From: Prevotella sp. CAG:1058
GTDB taxonomy: Bacteria > Bacteroidota > Bacteroidia > Bacteroidales > Bacteroidaceae
Length of the DNA: 7,598 nt
Direction: 5' to 3'
Assembly: GCA_000433175.1 (NCBI GenBank)
Contig: HF986717.1
Location: 1-7,598 of the forward strand
Positions within the stretch are counted from its first letter, which is position 1. Every line of letters begins with the position of its first letter. Under the pieces are notes generated by a model. It was given only the letters and a program-made list of their open reading frames with translations. It had not been told where the DNA came from and ran no database searches. Positions 7,101 to 7,598 of the stretch are shown here, piece by piece. Position numbers and translations under genes: made by a program.

Positions 7101-7598
7101 CCACCTCTCCGTCAAGTTCGTAAGTGCCGCTTTTCAGCAACTTATTATCCGAAACCACGGTATACAACACATGCACGTCTTTATCCGACGAACCGAACTG
7201 CATGTAAACAGGGCCGCCGTCGCGCGGGAACTCGCTTCCGGATACGTAGAACCAGTCGGGAGTCTTGACGCACGGCACGGTATCTTCATAGCTGAAAACG
7301 TAGAAGTCGCGCTTAACGGTATCGTTGCCGCATACCGCCGTCAGTGTGTGCTTGCCTGATTTAAGATTAGCAGCCGTGTTCCATGTCAGCTCCGTGTCGA
7401 CGTTCGCCTTAGCCTTGAACTCTCCGTAAATGCCACTTACAGTGTAAACTACATCGCCCGGAATGTCGTTGCCGGCTGAATTCTTCAGCGTAAACCTTAT
7501 TGTTTTCAGGCTGTCGCGAAGTGTCTTTTCTGGCAGATTACAATCAAATGCCGTGGCCTTGCTGCCCAACGGCAGGCTTAACGAGCCGTTGTGGCTCT
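4183..7598 (-). CDS. Alpha-2-macroglobulin family protein, C-terminal part (5' end outside window)
   Basis: About 1138 codons of a larger gene are visible. The frame stays open to 7598, and the first possible start inside it (TTG at 7569) is not the real one. Numbering from that TTG, residues 1-200 are macroglobulin-type beta domains. TPGQKEEW and ASMYDSSLDQIEPFSWWF (about 210-255) are typical of bacterial A2M proteins. Residues about 320-385 are a Met/Ala/Ser-rich, bait-like linker. LRENLEETAFFYP and LPESVTTWRFMGFAHD (Trp417) mark the A2M domain. Residues about 585-920 form the helical TED-like toroid. Residues about 1010-1128 form the C-terminal receptor-binding-like domain, with an SGYHWGYY and YAPEYSA pattern. 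Where thioester members carry CxEQ, this protein reads PYIGNVDDDDVISLATAYYA (591-610), so no thioester can form. Family members are envelope proteins thought to trap or block proteases; the exact role here is unknown. DUF1573 follows 7 nt downstream. Confidence 0.93.
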   Translation of the reverse strand, partial: SHNGSLSLPLGSKATAFDCNLPEKTLRDSLKTIRFTLKNSAGNDIPGDVVYTVSGIYGEFKAKANVDTELTWNTAANLKSGKHTLTAVCGNDTVKRDFYVFSYEDTVPCVKTPDWFYVSGSEFPRDGGPVYMQFGSSDKDVHVLYTVVSDNKLLKSGTYELDGEVATRKITYKDEYGDGLRISLVWVKDGQAYSHSVGIAKPLPDKRLVLKWKTFRDRLTPGQKEEWTLNITRPDGKPAEAQLVASMYDSSLDQIEPFSWWFAPYMSQSLPYTEWHKPSFSSLFFGNGAALKLPVVPVLDFGRIDTSSGNKYGSVYGFVTQEELSGAAPGIMLRGSRVMASSTAPHKNMAMSKSASDVMADAATVEQAVLSENVVTADGKTSDKAGAGVQLRENLEETAFFYPALNADADGNVSVKFTLPESVTTWRFMGFAHDKQMNNGQIDATAVASKKVMVQPNVPRFVRVGDRAQISTRIFNTSGKKVKGTAVMQLVDPETEKTVLEVKKNFEVEADSTGTVTFNYYPNANNALLVCRIFAEGKDFSDGEQHYLPVLPNAELVTTTVPFTQHGAGTKTIDLQKLFPEGGRNEKLTVEYTNNPAWLMIQALPYIGNVDDDDVISLATAYYANSISAYLMKQSPRIKAVFDQWRLEPGQGSLMSSLERNQELKNIVLDETPWVADAGLEAEQKQLLANYFNESTLTNNLTTTLDKLRKLQNQADGSWCWWQGMKYGSFSLTASVVETLVRLDKMTGKQGYTSSMVDKAMKFLGKEVVDNVKEVKKWRKEGNKYVTNWDNAVRYLYICTLSGWQMSQEEREAADYVLADVKDNNAGLSLYNKAMMAVVLAGNGEKGLAGEYVKSLDEYTVATEEMGCYYDSPRAGYSWFDYHIPTQVMAIEAMTLVDADGYASTMEEMKRWLLQQKRTQAWDTPINSVNAVYAFMNGNMSVLDSREQAKLSIDGKQLDAPEATAGLGYVKTSVVPEDANTFTVTKTSEGTSWGAVYAQSLQEMPSIESASAGFTVTREVLGRDGKPAATLNVGDRVKVRITIKADRDYDYVQVKDKRAACMEPLAQFSGYHWGYYCAPKDNATYYYFDMMGKGTHVVETEYYIDRAGRYETGTCTVECAYAPEYSARTASQAIEVK

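Noticed and set aside
7567..7569. TTG as the start of the alpha-2-macroglobulin-like gene
   Set aside because: The frame remains open to the window edge, reading SHNGSLSLPLGSK, and the family is much longer at its N-terminus, so the true start is outside the window.
1..7598. CRISPR array, tRNA/rRNA genes, insertion sequences, phage or defence genes
   Set aside because: Looked for on both strands and not found. The window is almost fully occupied by five ordinary chromosomal genes.

Overview
The window reads as chromosomal DNA from a member of the Bacteroidales, most likely Prevotellaceae or a close relative. The evidence is the protein families present: a Bacteroidetes-type secreted SGNH hydrolase with HPW-GKR and GDSMTDP motifs, a DUF1573 protein, and an alpha-2-macroglobulin-like protein of the Bacteroidetes type. 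A-rich leaders without a strong Shine-Dalgarno sequence before the start codons, and roughly 50 % GC, fit the same group. The genus assignment is inference.

Layout: positions 1-144 are a leader with a perfect 9-bp inverted repeat. Positions 145-995 (+) encode a secreted SGNH/GDSL hydrolase whose signal peptide and catalytic domain lie in different frames, so a one-base deletion at about 286-288 separates them. All other genes are on the minus strand and are transcribed from right to left. They are the 3' part of a large alpha-2-macroglobulin-like gene (4183-7598, running off the window), a DUF1573 exported protein only 7 nt downstream (3114-4175), the MeaB GTPase (1937-3028) after an 85-nt gap, and IspH (1010-1864) after a 72-nt gap that is mostly a large GC-rich stem-loop. 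A hairpin that contains the ispH stop codon closes the cluster and separates it from the convergent hydrolase gene, whose stop is 14 nt away.

Functionally there are two envelope genes (alpha-2-macroglobulin-like and DUF1573), probably translated together, and two cytosolic housekeeping genes. MeaB is the chaperone/editing GTPase of B12-dependent methylmalonyl-CoA mutase. IspH is the last, iron-sulfur enzyme of the non-mevalonate isoprenoid pathway. No biochemical link between the two pairs is visible.

No mobile element, CRISPR array, tRNA, rRNA or clearly new multi-gene system was seen. The points most worth checking are the split hydrolase reading frame, the missing thioester motif in the alpha-2-macroglobulin-like protein (replaced by an Asp-rich stretch), the meaB-ispH intercistronic stem-loop, and the inverted repeat in front of the hydrolase.
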